From contig CAMAQW010000016.1 of the NCBI GenBank assembly GCA_945860335.1, forward strand, positions 1 through 17,352: a stretch of DNA of 17,352 nt, in the 5' to 3' direction. Origin of the DNA: Sediminibacterium ginsengisoli. GTDB taxonomy: Bacteria > Bacteroidota > Bacteroidia > Chitinophagales > Chitinophagaceae. Below the pieces are notes generated by a model. That model made no database searches. It was not told the origin of the DNA and saw only the letters and a list, made by a program, of their open reading frames with translations. A program made the translations under genes and the position numbers. Position 1 is the stretch's first letter, and every line of letters starts with the position of its first letter. Positions 1 to 6,114 of the stretch are shown here, piece by piece.

Positions 1-771
1 GTTGCAAATAATTTTGCAGCGCATCATCCGGAAGTAATGGTGGTGCAAAATGGAACTAGACTTGGGTATATTAAAAATTTTGAGAAGGGAATGCTACTTG
101 CAAACGCTTCTTATGTTGCGCTGAGTGACCAAGACGATATTTGGATGCCCAATAAATTGGAAACATTACTCGCAAATATTGGAGATCAAATGCTAGCCTA
201 CTCCGATTCTGAATTAATTGATGCAAATGGTCAATTACTCAACCAAAAAATGTCATCTATAAAAAACCAATTGGCATATCATACCCCAATTATGTATGCT
301 ATTGGCGCCTGGGCCCCTGGTCATGCCATGCTTTTTAAAAAAGAATTGGTAGATAAGGCGGTTCCTTTTCCAACCCTTGTAACACATGATTTTTGGCTGG
401 GTTTTGTGGCTACTTGTTATAGCAAAGTGGTGTATGTGAATGAACCGCTAGTGCATTATAGGCAGCATACACAAAATGCGATTGGTGCAGACACCACAAA
501 AAGTAAAACCGGGTCTTTTACAATGGTGCAAAAAAAACAAAAAGCGCGTGCCCGCATGGAATTACTATACAATAAAGTAAAAGAGGCGGGACATCAACAC
601 GCGGAGGTATTTGAAAAAATCAATAACAGTTACAGCAGTTTTTCTTTGTCTAATAATGCTAAACGTGCCAAACTGTTTTATGATCATAGAAGTTTGATAC
701 TTGCGTATAAAAAAAAGTCGGCGTTACTAAAAGTTTTGTTTGCCGTAAAAATGTTTTTTAAAATTGATTAG
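1..771 (+). CDS. Family 2 glycosyltransferase, 5' end outside the window
   Basis: The reading frame is open from base 1, so this is the C-terminal 256 residues of a longer protein; the first in-frame ATG at 37 is internal. The visible part has the acceptor-side hallmarks of GT2 (GT-A fold) sugar transferases: LGYIKNFEKG followed by the metal and nucleotide-sugar motif LSDQDDIW, and then THDFWLGF, which matches the conserved HD-W catalytic-base region of the rhamnosyltransferase-like subgroup. It probably adds a sugar to a lipid-linked or cell-surface glycan at the cytoplasmic face of the inner membrane; donor and acceptor cannot be read from sequence. The C-terminus is lysine-rich with no clear membrane segment. 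It converges on the next glycosyltransferase, and the two genes overlap by 14 bp at their 3' ends. Confidence 0.9.
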   Translation, partial: VANNFAAHHPEVMVVQNGTRLGYIKNFEKGMLLANASYVALSDQDDIWMPNKLETLLANIGDQMLAYSDSELIDANGQLLNQKMSSIKNQLAYHTPIMYAIGAWAPGHAMLFKKELVDKAVPFPTLVTHDFWLGFVATCYSKVVYVNEPLVHYRQHTQNAIGADTTKSKTGSFTMVQKKQKARARMELLYNKVKEAGHQHAEVFEKINNSYSSFSLSNNAKRAKLFYDHRSLILAYKKKSALLKVLFAVKMFFKID

Positions 772-1654
772 CAAAAAACTTGACTTGCAATCTTTTTATA
801 AAATTTTTTACATGCACACTTATTGGTACGCTAGCTTCTGGAAGGGGTCCTGTAAATTTTTCGCCCCTGCGTAAATAGTATTTCGATAAAGTGCTAGACG
901 TAAATCCCCATTTTTTGATAAAAGTAAAATAGCCTTTGTTGCGTTTAACGCGCTTTACAGAAACGGATCCAAAGTGATATACCCTACTTTCAGAAATGCC
1001 TCTAAATAGCCGTACACCTGCATTCCAGAGCTTCATAGAAAAATCTGGATCGGAGTACATGCCCGGGCTAAACTCGTTGCTGTAGCCACCTACTGCATCC
1101 CAGGTATCTACGTGTACAATATTGGGTGGCCAGGTAGCACCCTGCCAATCCTGCATCGGTAATGACGTATAGCTTGCTAATAAATTAGCTTCATTAAAAG
1201 AAGTAATATCTTTTCCAAAATCATATTGAATCGAACAATTACTCTGTGCTTTTAATTCGATAGCAGTGCTTGAAAAAAAGAATAGGTTATGTTTTATTTC
1301 CTCAATCGCTTTTGCAATTGGCGCGTCCCAATTTGGACACACATACATATCGTCGTTGATGTATAATAAGTAACTCGTTGTAACAAGTGTTCTACAACTA
1401 TTTAATGCATAGCAAACACCAATATTTTCTTTACTATACGAATAGCTGATATCTGGTTGTGCTTTAACCCACTCTAGTGTACCATCTACACCTTCATTAA
1501 TATGAACAATAATTTCGTGTGAATATGTAGAATTCTTTTTAATGCTCTCTATGCACAATTGCAAATAGGCCAAATTGTTCCAGCTAGGAATCACAATAGA
1601 GAACTTTGCATCAGATGCCGTTTTGCCCATTACTTTTTCTATATTTTCATGCAT
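758..1654 (-). CDS. Family 2 glycosyltransferase
   Basis: This 298-residue protein begins its fold at residue 18 with FSIVIPSWNNLAYLQLCI, the standard GT2 N-terminal beta strand and nucleotide-binding start. Further motifs are NEGVDGTLEW and LYINDDMYVCPNWD, where the DD pair is the metal-binding DxD-type site, and YSDPDFSMKLWNAG, resembling the acceptor-side D-D/E region of GT2 enzymes that read complex acceptors. No membrane segment is evident, so it is likely a cytoplasmic or peripheral enzyme of surface polysaccharide or glycoprotein synthesis. The ATG at 1654 leaves about 17 residues before the domain, which is plausible. It faces a FkbM methyltransferase across a 199-bp divergent gap. 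Sugar specificity is unknown. Confidence 0.9.
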   Translation of the reverse strand: MHENIEKVMGKTASDAKFSIVIPSWNNLAYLQLCIESIKKNSTYSHEIIVHINEGVDGTLEWVKAQPDISYSYSKENIGVCYALNSCRTLVTTSYLLYINDDMYVCPNWDAPIAKAIEEIKHNLFFFSSTAIELKAQSNCSIQYDFGKDITSFNEANLLASYTSLPMQDWQGATWPPNIVHVDTWDAVGGYSNEFSPGMYSDPDFSMKLWNAGVRLFRGISESRVYHFGSVSVKRVKRNKGYFTFIKKWGFTSSTLSKYYLRRGEKFTGPLPEASVPISVHVKNFIKRLQVKFFANQF

Positions 1655-1756
1655 AGATGAACGACTTGAACGTTAAAAGTAAAAAGAGTTGATGAAACCG
1701 CCTATTTCAGTTCTTCTTTGTACCTATTTGTGTAAAATATATTGAACCGCCAGAAG

Positions 1757-1778
1757 CTACTATACCAGCTTATAGTAG
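1757..1778. repeat. Perfect 8-bp inverted repeat in a divergent intergenic gap
   Basis: CTACTATA and TATAGTAG flank the 6-base centre CCAGCT. The site lies in the 199-bp gap between the divergent glycosyltransferase (start 1654) and FkbM methyltransferase (start 1854). The right arm and its flank (ACCAGCTTATAG, from 1764) recur about 36 bp later as ACCACTTATAG from 1800. It could be an operator for a dimeric regulator or a chance AT-rich palindrome. Nothing else in this gap looks like a gene. Confidence 0.45.
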
Positions 1779-1853
1779 GCATTTATATTACTTTGCTGTA
1801 CCACTTATAGATACTATTGATTTTACTTACTTTATTTCTGTTAAATTTACAGT

Positions 1854-2591
1854 ATGTCAAAAAGGTTAGTACCACTCATCAAAGCTTTTGGTTTAATTGA
1901 TGGGATTGTTTTTTTTATTCGCCGAATTTTTAAAAAAGATGGTTTTTATAAGTCTAGCCGTTACAACACAAATATTTATATCAGAAACAAATACGCCGAC
2001 AAAATAACTTTTAAACAGGTTTTTTTAGAGGGCCAATATAATTTTGATATTCCTTTTACGCCAACTACCATATTAGATGGCGGTGCAAATATTGGACTCG
2101 CATCTGTTTATTTTGCACACCGTTATCCTGCCGCAAGTATTGTAGCGGTAGAACCTAACCAAGAAAATTTTGAAGTGCTTCAAAAAAATATTGCAAGCTT
2201 CTCAAATGTAGAAGCAAAGCTTGGGGGTATTTGGAATGACAATAAAAACCTTGTTATTGTAAATGCTCAAGACTTCGATAATTCCTTTATGGTAGAGGAA
2301 GTAGAAGCAGGTACGCCAAAAAGTATTCCAGCTTTTTCTATCGCTTCAATAATGCAAGAGAAGCAGTGGTCAACAATTGATTTACTCAAACTAGATATTG
2401 AAGGATCCGAGAAAGAAGTGTTTGAAAAAAATTATGAATCTTGGCTACCTCACACAAAAATGATCATTGTTGAAGTCCACGATCATATGCGAAAAGGTGC
2501 CGCAAAGTCTGTGTTTACCGCCACAAACAAGTATAATTTTTCGTTTTCAATGAATCACGAAAACCTAATTTTTATGAATTTGGATTTCTAA
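1854..2591 (+). CDS. FkbM-family SAM-dependent methyltransferase
   Basis: This 245-residue protein has the class I methyltransferase fold of the FkbM family. The SAM-binding glycine loop is LDGGANIGL (residues 74-82), the ribose-contacting acidic residue is at the end of the second strand (VAVEPNQENF, E100), and the FkbM-typical LLKLDIEGSE is at 177-186, followed by IIVEVHD. Family members O-methylate hydroxyls on sugars or polyketides. Next to two glycosyltransferases the likely substrate is a sugar of a surface glycan; this is inference from context. About 50 residues precede the core domain, as is common in this family. The last 20 bp overlap the convergent downstream gene. Confidence 0.92.
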   Translation: MSKRLVPLIKAFGLIDGIVFFIRRIFKKDGFYKSSRYNTNIYIRNKYADKITFKQVFLEGQYNFDIPFTPTTILDGGANIGLASVYFAHRYPAASIVAVEPNQENFEVLQKNIASFSNVEAKLGGIWNDNKNLVIVNAQDFDNSFMVEEVEAGTPKSIPAFSIASIMQEKQWSTIDLLKLDIEGSEKEVFEKNYESWLPHTKMIIVEVHDHMRKGAAKSVFTATNKYNFSFSMNHENLIFMNLDF

Positions 2592-2817
2592 ACTGTTTTT
2601 CTGTTTTCCACCAGCGCCAACCAATATATCCCATAATGGCAAGTGGTGCTCCGGCTAAATACAAAATAGCGCCATTTAACGCTTTTGCAGGACCATCGCC
2701 TAATTGAGACGCGGTTTTGGTACATATAGAACACTGACTGGCCGCCTCGCCTGCAAAAAGGGTAAGTAAACAAGCGGTTACTGAAAATACAATAATGCGA
2801 AGTGTTTTTTGGTTCAT
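2572..2817 (-). CDS. Small exported CxxC membrane protein, unknown function
   Basis: This 81-residue protein starts with a signal sequence (about residues 5-27, ending near AAS-Q), followed by CSIC (C29 and C32) and a threonine, lysine and glycine-rich stretch. A transmembrane helix spans about residues 48-66, and the tail is short and basic, rich in tryptophan and lysine. I recall similar small proteins with a CSICTKTA-like motif and one helix in many Bacteroidota, but know of no assigned function. The CxxC pair just after the export signal could hold a metal or form a disulfide in the periplasm; this is speculative. It converges on the FkbM gene with a 20-bp overlap and is divergent from the aminotransferase-like gene. 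A TAnnTTTG promoter element lies just upstream. Confidence 0.75.
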   Translation of the reverse strand: MNQKTLRIIVFSVTACLLTLFAGEAASQCSICTKTASQLGDGPAKALNGAILYLAGAPLAIMGYIGWRWWKTEKQFRNPNS

Positions 2818-2833
2818 AGTTCTAAATGGAGCA

Positions 2834-2841
2834 CAAAGTTA
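2834..2841 (-). promoter_or_regulatory. Probable -7 promoter element of the small CxxC protein
   Basis: Read on the minus strand the bases are TAACTTTG, a full match to the Bacteroidota -7 consensus TAnnTTTG, 16 bp before the ATG at 2817. I see no clear -33 TTTG at the usual distance. A near-perfect palindrome, TAAGAAATTTTCTTA at 2856-2870, sits just upstream in the same 77-bp divergent gap and could be an operator. Confidence 0.45.
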
Positions 2842-2894
2842 ATTGAATAATTGCGTAAGAAATTTTCTTAACTTACTTTATCAATACAATAACA

Positions 2895-4193
2895 GTGACA
2901 GAACGTAGAAAGTTTATCCAAAAAATAGCAGGCTTAACCGCAGCTTTTAGTGCGCCTAGCCTTATGCATCAGGCCTGGGCCGCAGATTGGGAAAAAGTAC
3001 ATCAAAAAGCAGAGGGCCTTACCCCTCAAGAGCTTGCCGCCGATGAAGACTACTGGTCGGTAATCCAACAGGCTTATACGGTAAACCCCAATATGGTCAA
3101 CCTCAATAATGGGGGTGTAAGTCCATCACCAAGGGTAGTTCAGGAGGCTGTGGAGCGGTTTAATCAGCTCTCCAACGAGGCACCGTCTTACTATATGTGG
3201 CGTATTTTGGACCAGGGCAGGGAGCCGGTTCGTTATAAACTGGCCACATTAGCCGGCTGTTCTCCCAATGAAATTGCCATTAACCGCAATGCTACAGAAG
3301 CTTTAAATACGGTCATTTTTGGCTATCCATTTAAAGCCGGAGATGAAGTGATTGGAACCAAACAGGATTATCCCAACATGATTCAGGCCTACCGTCAGCG
3401 CGCCCTTAGAGATGGCATTTTATACACGCAACTTAGTTTTGATTTTCCGATCGAAGATGATCATTCCATTGTAGCCGCTTTTGAAAAAGCAATTACACCA
3501 CGCACCAAACTTATTCATATTACCCACATCATTAATTGGGTGGGACAAATTATGCCCGTTAAAAAAATTGCAGCGATGGCGCATGCGCGCGGTATAGAAG
3601 TAATAGTGGATGGCGCACATTCTTTTGGACTACTCGATTTTAAAATTCCAGATTTAGAATGCGATTATTTTGGTACCAGTTTGCATAAGTTTTTATCGGC
3701 GCCAATTGGTAGTGGCATGCTATGGATTCATGCCAATAAAATAGAAAAAATTTGGCCACTACTTTGTAATGATAAGCCACTTAGCAATGATATAAGAAAG
3801 TTTGAAACCCTTGGTACTAGAAGCTTTCCAATAGAACAAGGAATAGGCGAAGCCGTTAATTTTCATATGGCAATTGGACCTAAGCGAAAAGAAGAAAGAG
3901 TTCGTTATTTAAAAAATTATTGGGCTACAAAAGCGGCTCAAATTCCGGGTGTAAAAATTCATACCTCTTTAAAAGATAAATATGCTTGTGGTATTTGTGG
4001 TGTTACTATTGATGGCATGACACCCGCCGCACTTGATGGAGCGCTCTACACCAATTATAAAATTCATACGGTAGGTATTGTTTGGGAAAATATCAGTTGT
4101 GTAAGAATAACGCCGCATGTATATACAAGACTCGAAGACTTAGATAAACTCGTTGCAGCTTTAAAAGAAATTGCTGCAAAACAAAAAGTATAG
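2895..4193 (+). CDS. Exported class V aminotransferase-like PLP enzyme
   Basis: This 432-residue fold-type I PLP enzyme resembles the isopenicillin N epimerase and cysteine desulfurase-like branch of class V aminotransferases. Visible sites are RNATEALN (131-138, cofactor phosphate region), VDGAHSFG (238-245, with D239 for the pyridine nitrogen and H242), SLHKFLSAP with Schiff-base lysine K265, and CVRITPHVY (402-410) with a probable carboxylate-binding arginine R404. The N-terminus RRKFIQK followed by a mild hydrophobic stretch and AWA-A near residue 29 looks like a Tat signal, meaning export of the folded, cofactor-loaded enzyme. The start is GTG; the twin arginines at residues 4-5 support it. 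The substrate is unknown. The gene appears monocistronic and ends at a strong terminator. Confidence 0.9.
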   Translation: MTERRKFIQKIAGLTAAFSAPSLMHQAWAADWEKVHQKAEGLTPQELAADEDYWSVIQQAYTVNPNMVNLNNGGVSPSPRVVQEAVERFNQLSNEAPSYYMWRILDQGREPVRYKLATLAGCSPNEIAINRNATEALNTVIFGYPFKAGDEVIGTKQDYPNMIQAYRQRALRDGILYTQLSFDFPIEDDHSIVAAFEKAITPRTKLIHITHIINWVGQIMPVKKIAAMAHARGIEVIVDGAHSFGLLDFKIPDLECDYFGTSLHKFLSAPIGSGMLWIHANKIEKIWPLLCNDKPLSNDIRKFETLGTRSFPIEQGIGEAVNFHMAIGPKRKEERVRYLKNYWATKAAQIPGVKIHTSLKDKYACGICGVTIDGMTPAALDGALYTNYKIHTVGIVWENISCVRITPHVYTRLEDLDKLVAALKEIAAKQKV

Positions 4194-4199
4194 TTTCTT

Positions 4200-4237
4200 A
4201 AAATAATAAACCCCCAAATTTGGGGGTTTATTATTTT
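4200..4237. terminator. Bidirectional intrinsic terminator, perfect 38-bp palindrome
   Basis: The two halves are exact reverse complements. Each stem has five G:C pairs (CCCCC and GGGGG) flanked by A/T runs, so both strands give a GC-core hairpin followed by a U-rich tail. It starts 6 bp after the stop of the plus-strand PLP enzyme gene and abuts the stop codon of the minus-strand THX gene, so one element can end transcription of both converging genes. Confidence 0.9.
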
Positions 4238-4354
4238 TTATGCTTTAGCAGCAGCTTTTGCAGTTTTTACAACAGCTACTTTAGCTGGACGGCTTTTTCC
4301 AAATGAACCTTTGAATCTCTTGCCTTTAGCGGTTTTTTTATCACCTCTACCCAT
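4238..4354 (-). CDS. 30S ribosomal protein THX (bTHX)
   Basis: This very short gene of 38 codons plus TAA begins MGRGDKKTAKGKRFKGSFGK and continues SRPAKVAVVKTAKAAAKA. The GDKKT, KGK and GS-GKSRP pattern is that of bTHX, a small basic peptide that in Thermus fills a cavity in the head of the 30S subunit; bacteroidotal THX proteins share it. About 15 of the 38 residues after the core are an alanine, lysine and valine tail not present in the short Thermus peptide. It lies downstream of the HU gene on the same strand but is separated from it by an intrinsic terminator, and a promoter-like element follows that terminator, so it is probably transcribed on its own. Its 3' end abuts the shared terminator palindrome. 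Confidence 0.88.
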   Translation of the reverse strand: MGRGDKKTAKGKRFKGSFGKSRPAKVAVVKTAKAAAKA

Positions 4355-4387
4355 GGTTTAAATTTTTAAATGAACAATCTTGAACTG

Positions 4388-4395
4388 CAAAAATA
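4388..4395 (-). promoter_or_regulatory. Probable -7 promoter element of the THX gene
   Basis: The minus strand reads TATTTTTG, a match to TAnnTTTG, 33 bp before the THX ATG. A TTG lies upstream at 4420-4422, but the 24-bp spacer is longer than usual. The element overlaps the T-rich tail of the HU terminator, so a chance match to T-rich sequence is possible. Confidence 0.4.
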
Positions 4396-4396
4396 G

Positions 4397-4419
4397 AAAA
4401 ACCCCGCGAAAGCGGGGTT
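4397..4419 (-). terminator. Intrinsic terminator of the HU gene
   Basis: On the minus strand an 8-bp stem (AACCCCGC with GCGGGGTT) closes a four-base TTTC loop and is followed by T-rich sequence running to about 4389. It begins 22 bp after the HU stop codon and lies between HU and THX. Confidence 0.85.
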
Positions 4420-4441
4420 CAATTCTTTTTGTAGGCAAAAA

Positions 4442-4711
4442 TTAAACTTTGCTGCTTAATTCTTTACCAGCTTTAAAGCGAGCAACTTTTTTAGCTTTGA
4501 TTTTGATTGCTTCACCAGTTTGTGGGTTACGGCCCGTACGAGCTGCACGCTTAGAAACTGAGAAAGTACCGAAACCTACTAAAGTTACTTTATCACCTTT
4601 CTTAAGTGTTTTAGTAACAGTGTCTACGAAAGAGTCTAACGCTGCGTTAGCTTGTACTTTAGTGATACCAGCATCTTCAGCAAGTTGCGCGATTAATTCT
4701 GCTTTGTTCAT
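4442..4711 (-). CDS. HU family DNA-binding protein
   Basis: This 89-residue protein has the full-length HU/IHF fold: N-terminal helices from MNKAELIAQLAEDAGI, the VGFGTFSV strand (45-52), and the DNA-intercalating arm with GRNPQTGE, including the conserved R61-N62-P63, then FKAGKEL. HU dimers bend and compact DNA in the nucleoid without sequence specificity and affect replication, repair and transcription. Length and sequence are canonical, with no extension. It has its own promoter and terminator, consistent with a highly expressed single-gene transcript. I leave the symbol blank because HU and IHF paralogues in Bacteroidota are hard to tell apart from sequence alone. Confidence 0.97.
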   Translation of the reverse strand: MNKAELIAQLAEDAGITKVQANAALDSFVDTVTKTLKKGDKVTLVGFGTFSVSKRAARTGRNPQTGEAIKIKAKKVARFKAGKELSSKV

Positions 4712-4742
4712 AAATGATTTTTTAGTTGTTTGAATAACAAAA

Positions 4743-4772
4743 CAAATGTATCAGCTTTTTTCGTTTAGCAAA
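4743..4772 (-). promoter_or_regulatory. HU gene promoter, -33/-7 pair
   Basis: On the minus strand TTTG (4772-4769) and TACATTTG (4750-4743) are 18 bp apart, matching the Bacteroidota TTTG / TAnnTTTG promoter closely. The -7 element ends 31 bp before the HU ATG. This is the best promoter match in the window. Confidence 0.7.
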
Positions 4773-4809
4773 ATTTTTTTATTAAAAAATAAATTACCGG
4801 GAATGCTCT

Positions 4810-4957
4810 AAATCCTTTAAGCAAAAGGATTACAGGCTTTTTGTATTGGAGCTTTAAAGGGATGCAGCCTACTTTAATTTGCTGAAACCCTTTACTGCAA
4901 AGGGTTTCAGAACATATGGCCTAGAATTCAATGCCAATAAGGGTTTTAGAACAATAT
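4810..4957. repeat. Family of related hairpin repeats between HU and the DUF4286 gene
   Basis: This lies in the 293-bp non-coding gap 4712-5004. Unit 1 (4810-4835) folds as AATCCTTT / AAAGGATT; unit 2 (4882-4910) as CTGAAACCCTTT / AAAGGGTTTCAG, a perfect 12-bp stem with a 5-base loop. Aligned over 26 bases (4810-4835 and 4885-4910) they match at 19, and a stem T:A pair in unit 1 is C:G in unit 2. A third, half-length copy of the right arm (AAGGGTTTTAGAACA) follows from about 4938. Alternative pairing of 4814-4822 with 4851-4860 is also possible. Neither strand has a T-run like a normal terminator. The rest of the gap shows no gene. Confidence 0.6.
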
Positions 4958-5004
4958 AATGAAGATTTGTGATTACCAAAATCATTTTTAAAATCTATCC
5001 ACAC

Positions 5005-5310
5005 TCAATTCACAACTGCCATTAATGACCTAAAACCAAACATTAATTGGCCCCAAAGCTGCATGCTGTCTTGTCTTAGCGCTGATGCGTATGTTTCGAT
5101 ATACCTGTCATACTCCGCTCTATTTTCGATAAAATATTGAACGGCATAAGTAGGTCCGTCACTATCATCGATGTCTAAAACGCGCACAAAATGATAATGG
5201 GTAAAACACCCTGTTTGCATCACGGCGGGAATGTGTTGGTCTTTCATCCAAGCCACCCATTTTTCGTGAATAGAGGGGTCAATTTTTGTAGTGACGTTGT
5301 AAATCAACAT
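5005..5310 (-). CDS. DUF4286 family protein
   Basis: This 101-residue protein opens with MLIYNVTTKID and HEKWVAWMKDQHIPAVM, then GPTYAVQYFIENRAEYDRYI and ALRQD. This is the pattern of DUF4286, a short family with a ferredoxin-like, dimeric alpha-beta barrel look that is widespread in Bacteroidota; its function is unknown. There is no signal or membrane segment, so it is cytoplasmic. It follows exodeoxyribonuclease III by 21 bp on the same strand and is probably the last gene of that transcript. The proximity gives no firm hint about function. Confidence 0.88.
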   Translation of the reverse strand: MLIYNVTTKIDPSIHEKWVAWMKDQHIPAVMQTGCFTHYHFVRVLDIDDSDGPTYAVQYFIENRAEYDRYIETYASALRQDSMQLWGQLMFGFRSLMAVVN

Positions 5311-5331
5311 GATAGGTAGGTATTAAGTGGG

Positions 5332-6114
5332 TTATTTGCCCTTTTTTAGGCTTAATTCGACAAAAATAGGACAGTGGTCGCTGTGTTTTACGTCTGGGAA
5401 AATAGAGGCGCTTTTTAAGGCATTAGATAGCGCATCTGTTACAGCGATGTAATCGATACGCCAGCCCTTGTTTTGTAAACGAACCGACGGGAAGCGTTGG
5501 CTCCACCAGGTGTAACCACCTACAACAGCTGGGTTTAGATGCCTATACGTATCTATCCACCCACTTTCCAAAAACTGACTCATCCAGCTGCGTTCTTCTG
5601 GCAAAAATCCAGAACTCTTTTTATTGCCTTTTGGGTCATGAATGTCAATGTCCTGATGTGCAATATTATAATCACCTACTACAATAAGTTGGGATCTTTT
5701 TTTACGAAGTGCAGCCAAATAGTTTTCAAATTCGGTGAGCCACTGGTATTTATAATTTTGTCTTTCATCACCACTGGTACCCGAAGGAAAATAAGCATTA
5801 ACAATACTGATATCACCAAAGTCTGCACGGATTACCCTTCCTTCAAAATCGGATGGTTCGGTGTCAGTGCCATACACCACATTGTCTGGTTTAATTTTTG
5901 TAAAAATAGCAACGCCACTATATCCTTTTTTTTGTGCCGAAAACCAATAACAATTATAACCTAATTTTTCAATGTCAGTGGTATCAACGTCTTCTTTAGT
6001 GGCCTTGGTTTCTTGCAAGCAAATAATGTCGGCGGGATTTGTTTGCAGCCACTCAACGAAACCTTTTTTTATGGCAGCCCTGATACCATTTACATTGTAG
6101 GAAATAATGCGCAT
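5332..6114 (-). CDS. xth: Exodeoxyribonuclease III / AP endonuclease
   Basis: This 260-residue, full-length member of the EEP (exonuclease-endonuclease-phosphatase) superfamily cleaves the backbone 5' of abasic sites in base excision repair and degrades one strand of duplex DNA 3' to 5'. The catalytic set is complete: N7 in YNVNGIR, metal-binding E35 in LQETK, Y108 in NAYFPSG, D148 and N150 in VGDYNIAH, and D246-H247 in HSDHCPI. WRIDYI (218-223) is the usual DNA-contact strand. The start ATG directly follows the stop codon of the upstream gene with no spacer, so the two are probably co-transcribed and translationally coupled. It resembles the ExoA/Xth type rather than large eukaryotic APE1 forms. 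Confidence 0.96.
   Translation of the reverse strand: MRIISYNVNGIRAAIKKGFVEWLQTNPADIICLQETKATKEDVDTTDIEKLGYNCYWFSAQKKGYSGVAIFTKIKPDNVVYGTDTEPSDFEGRVIRADFGDISIVNAYFPSGTSGDERQNYKYQWLTEFENYLAALRKKRSQLIVVGDYNIAHQDIDIHDPKGNKKSSGFLPEERSWMSQFLESGWIDTYRHLNPAVVGGYTWWSQRFPSVRLQNKGWRIDYIAVTDALSNALKSASIFPDVKHSDHCPIFVELSLKKGK

Noticed and set aside
4449..4733. 94-codon open frame antisense to HU
   Set aside because: It is the reverse complement of a highly conserved HU gene; codon bias of HU keeps the opposite strand open. No family resemblance.
4882..4910. Hairpin as the terminator of the DUF4286/xth transcript
   Set aside because: The stem is strong, but neither strand has a T-run after it, and a related copy lies nearby, so a repeat element is a better description; a termination role is not excluded.
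4712..5004. tRNA or other known RNA gene in the 293-bp gap
   Set aside because: No cloverleaf, TpsiC-like GGTTCGAAT block or CCA end is visible; only the hairpin repeats and the HU promoter.
5539..5964. 141-codon plus-strand frame inside xth
   Set aside because: It lies wholly within exodeoxyribonuclease III, whose motifs are complete on the other strand; the translation looks random.
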